From contig JAKEHA010000248.1 of NCBI GenBank assembly GCA_022615275.1, positions 1 to 6,767 on the forward strand: 6,767 bases of DNA. The letters run 5' to 3'. Positions within the stretch are counted from its first letter, which is position 1; the number at the start of each line of letters is the position of its first letter. This DNA is from Candidatus Latescibacterota bacterium. GTDB taxonomy: Bacteria > Krumholzibacteriota > Krumholzibacteriia > WVZY01 > JAKEHA01. Made by a program: the position numbers and the translations under genes. Below, one piece after another: positions 5,697 to 6,767 of this stretch. The notes beneath the pieces were generated by a model, which was not told where the DNA came from, did no database searches, and saw nothing but the letters and a program-made list of their open reading frames with translations.

Positions 5697-6767
5697 AATC
5701 TCCCACGGCGGCGCGATCGCGCCGCGCCCGGAAGCCCCGAGGCTAGCGGAGTCGCGGTATCTCCGGAAGCGGAATCGCCTCGCGACGCGCGCGGTGGCGG
5801 GGGCAGCGCTCCTTGTTTCCGGTTGGCTATCGCCCGCTGCGACCGCACCGCTCGCCGACCTCTGGCACGTCGGGCCCAGGCCCGAGGTGCGCGCGATCTG
5901 CCACACCGGCAGCGTGGTTTGGGTCGGGACCGCAGCCGGCCTCTACGTCATCGACATTCGCAACGGCGGTGTGCTGGCCCACGTCGGCGTCGGGACGCAG
6001 CTCCCGTCGGTTTCGGTACGCGCCATCGCGGCCAAGGGCGACACCGTATTCGTGGGGACCGACGCCGGGCTTGCGATGTTCCGCCGCGACGACGCGGGCG
6101 GGCTGGCGACGTCGGTGTTCACGCCGTCCGCACCGGGGCCGCTCGCGTCGGTCCCGCTCGCGCGCATCGCGGGGCTCGGCGTGGGCGCCAACGGCGACCT
6201 CCTCCTCGCCACGTCGGGCCGCGGCGCTGGCATCGTCACCACGTCCGGCGGCTATACCATCACGCGCCGTGACTCGCTGCTCGAGGACAAAGTGTTCGCG
6301 ATCGTCGATCGCGCCGACGGAACGCGCTATTTCGCCACCTCGGTGGGATTGTGCGCGCAGGTCAACGACACCAGCTTCGTGTCGTTTCAGGCCGGGTCCG
6401 GAATTCCGCGCGGAGAAGTGCGCGAGTTGGTTCGCGCCGAGCGCAATTCGTTCTACCTCCGCGTCTCCAACCAGGGCGTGTTTCGCTTCGACGGCGCGCG
6501 CGCCGTCGAAGTCGAGTCGCCGCCGGGAGTGCGGCTCCGCGACGCCGCGTCGATTTCGGTCGGGGTCGACGGTACGCTGTGGGTGGCCGGCGACGGATGG
6601 GTGTTCGCGCGCCGCAAGGGCAAGTGGACGCGCGTCCCGGTCCCGCCCGGCGACGAGACCGCGCGCTGGCGCGTCGTGGTGGCCGACGGGGCGGGCGCGT
6701 TCGCAGGCTCGAGCGACGGCCGCGTGGTGGCACTCGGACGCGGCGGAGCGCTGCGCGTGACCCTGCC
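5680..6767 (+). CDS. Exported beta-propeller protein with regulator-propeller-like repeats (C-terminus beyond the window)
   Basis: The frame is open to the right edge, giving 362 complete codons from ATG 5680. Residues 29-37 (RKRNRLATR) and the hydrophobic stretch 38-50 look like a signal peptide; cleavage after SPA (residue 53) fits, since Pro follows ATA at the other candidate site. About seven blades of some 40-50 residues follow, each with a small residue run before a GL/GV turn: VVWVGTAAGL (79-88), VFVGTDAGL (123-131), LLLATSGRGAGI, RYFATSVGL (216-224), SFYLRVSNQGVFRFDG (257-272), TLWVAGDG (299-306) and AFAGSSDGRV. This resembles the Reg_prop repeats of two-component sensor ectodomains, but no kinase or membrane helix lies within the window. 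Function is unknown; binding or scaffolding outside the cytoplasm is inferred. The start is uncertain: ATG 5689 is equally possible, and GTG 5794 avoids overlap with the lipid kinase but leaves a 15-residue signal without positive charge. No start has a good ribosome site. Confidence 0.82.
   Translation, partial: MKLMRIISHGGAIAPRPEAPRLAESRYLRKRNRLATRAVAGAALLVSGWLSPAATAPLADLWHVGPRPEVRAICHTGSVVWVGTAAGLYVIDIRNGGVLAHVGVGTQLPSVSVRAIAAKGDTVFVGTDAGLAMFRRDDAGGLATSVFTPSAPGPLASVPLARIAGLGVGANGDLLLATSGRGAGIVTTSGGYTITRRDSLLEDKVFAIVDRADGTRYFATSVGLCAQVNDTSFVSFQAGSGIPRGEVRELVRAERNSFYLRVSNQGVFRFDGARAVEVESPPGVRLRDAASISVGVDGTLWVAGDGWVFARRKGKWTRVPVPPGDETARWRVVVADGAGAFAGSSDGRVVALGRGGALRVTL
5689..5696. other. ATGCGCAT palindrome with an ATG on each strand at the divergent gene starts
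   Basis: Read on the plus strand these bases give ATG-CGC-AT, in frame with the propeller protein (its Met 4). Read on the minus strand they give ATG-CGC-AT, the first codons of the lipid kinase. The kinase use is well supported; use of the plus-strand ATG depends on the true propeller start. Confidence 0.7.
5708..5725. repeat. Perfect 18-bp palindrome upstream of the lipid kinase
   Basis: GCGGCGCGATCGCGCCGC is its own reverse complement. It is centred between 5716 and 5717 and ends 12 nt before the lipid kinase start on the minus strand. It has no unpaired loop, so it suits a dimeric protein site better than an RNA hairpin, though it also lies within the possible N-terminal codons of the propeller gene. 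Its core GCGATCGC recurs at 1199-1206, just after the sirtuin stop. Confidence 0.5.

Noticed and set aside
5674..5699. TTGGCA and CATAAT as a plus-strand promoter near the propeller start
   Set aside because: Both boxes are close to consensus but the spacer is only 14 bp, too short for a sigma70 promoter.
5697..5906. Upstream extension of the lipid kinase frame by 70 codons
   Set aside because: It is antisense to the propeller gene, has no family similarity, and the ATG at 5696 has a ribosome site and the usual N-terminus.
3465..6272. A very long plus-strand open frame of 935 codons crossing several genes
   Set aside because: Its product is Arg/Gly/Pro/Ala-rich with no domains, and it runs through the glycosyltransferase in another frame, then antisense through the lipid kinase and into the propeller gene in a wrong frame. 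It is a high-GC artefact of few stop codons.
6298..6312. Inverted repeat GCGATCG-T-CGATCGC
   Set aside because: It lies inside the propeller coding region, where common Ile/Asp/Arg codons explain it, and it has no regulatory context.
5813..6760. Plus-strand open frame of 315 codons over the right end
   Set aside because: Its product is Ser/Arg-rich low-complexity sequence, while another frame over the same bases gives clear propeller repeats that run to the edge.

Overview
The window is GC-rich (roughly two thirds G+C), densely packed bacterial DNA that uses the standard code. It holds six protein-coding genes and no recognisable RNA gene, insertion sequence, CRISPR array or phage gene. Two genes run off the ends. 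The secreted protein built of FlgD-type and other Ig-like domains, the exported beta-propeller protein and the high GC suggest an uncultured bacterium of the FCB-like 'Eisenbacteria / Krumholzibacteria / Gemmatimonadota' kind. That placement is an inference from gene content, not a phylogenetic result.

Layout: (1) minus strand, 1-1148, the N-terminal 382 residues of an exported multi-domain Ig-like surface protein, starting at TTG and open at the left edge. (2) minus strand, 1209-1940, a class III (CobB/SIRT5-type) sirtuin deacylase. (3) minus strand, 1937-2860, a ten-helix EamA/DMT-family transporter whose stop overlaps the sirtuin start as ATGA, so genes 3 and 2 form a coupled operon. (4) plus strand, 3085-4785, a GT-C-type polytopic membrane glycosyltransferase behind a good sigma70-type promoter (TTGACA-17-TAGCAT) and a leader of about 60 nt. 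(5) minus strand, 4782-5696, a YegS/DgkB-type lipid (diacylglycerol) kinase. (6) plus strand, 5680 to the right edge, the N-terminal part of an exported beta-propeller protein with about seven 'VWVGT..GL'-like blades.

The junctions are the most unusual part. The glycosyltransferase and lipid kinase converge so tightly that both TAG stops lie in one palindromic CTAG. The lipid kinase and propeller genes diverge with their 5' ends overlapping at the palindrome ATGCGCAT, where each strand reads ATG-CGC-AT. A perfect 18-bp palindrome lies just upstream of the lipid kinase start.

Functionally this looks like housekeeping and envelope DNA: lipid phosphorylation, polyprenyl-linked glycosylation, a small-metabolite exporter, protein deacylation and two exported proteins. 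I did not find convincing evidence of a new defence system, mobile element or biosynthetic cluster. The items most worth testing are the transporter-sirtuin coupling, the sirtuin's depleted zinc site, the start of the propeller gene, and the glycosyltransferase leader, which has no Shine-Dalgarno sequence.
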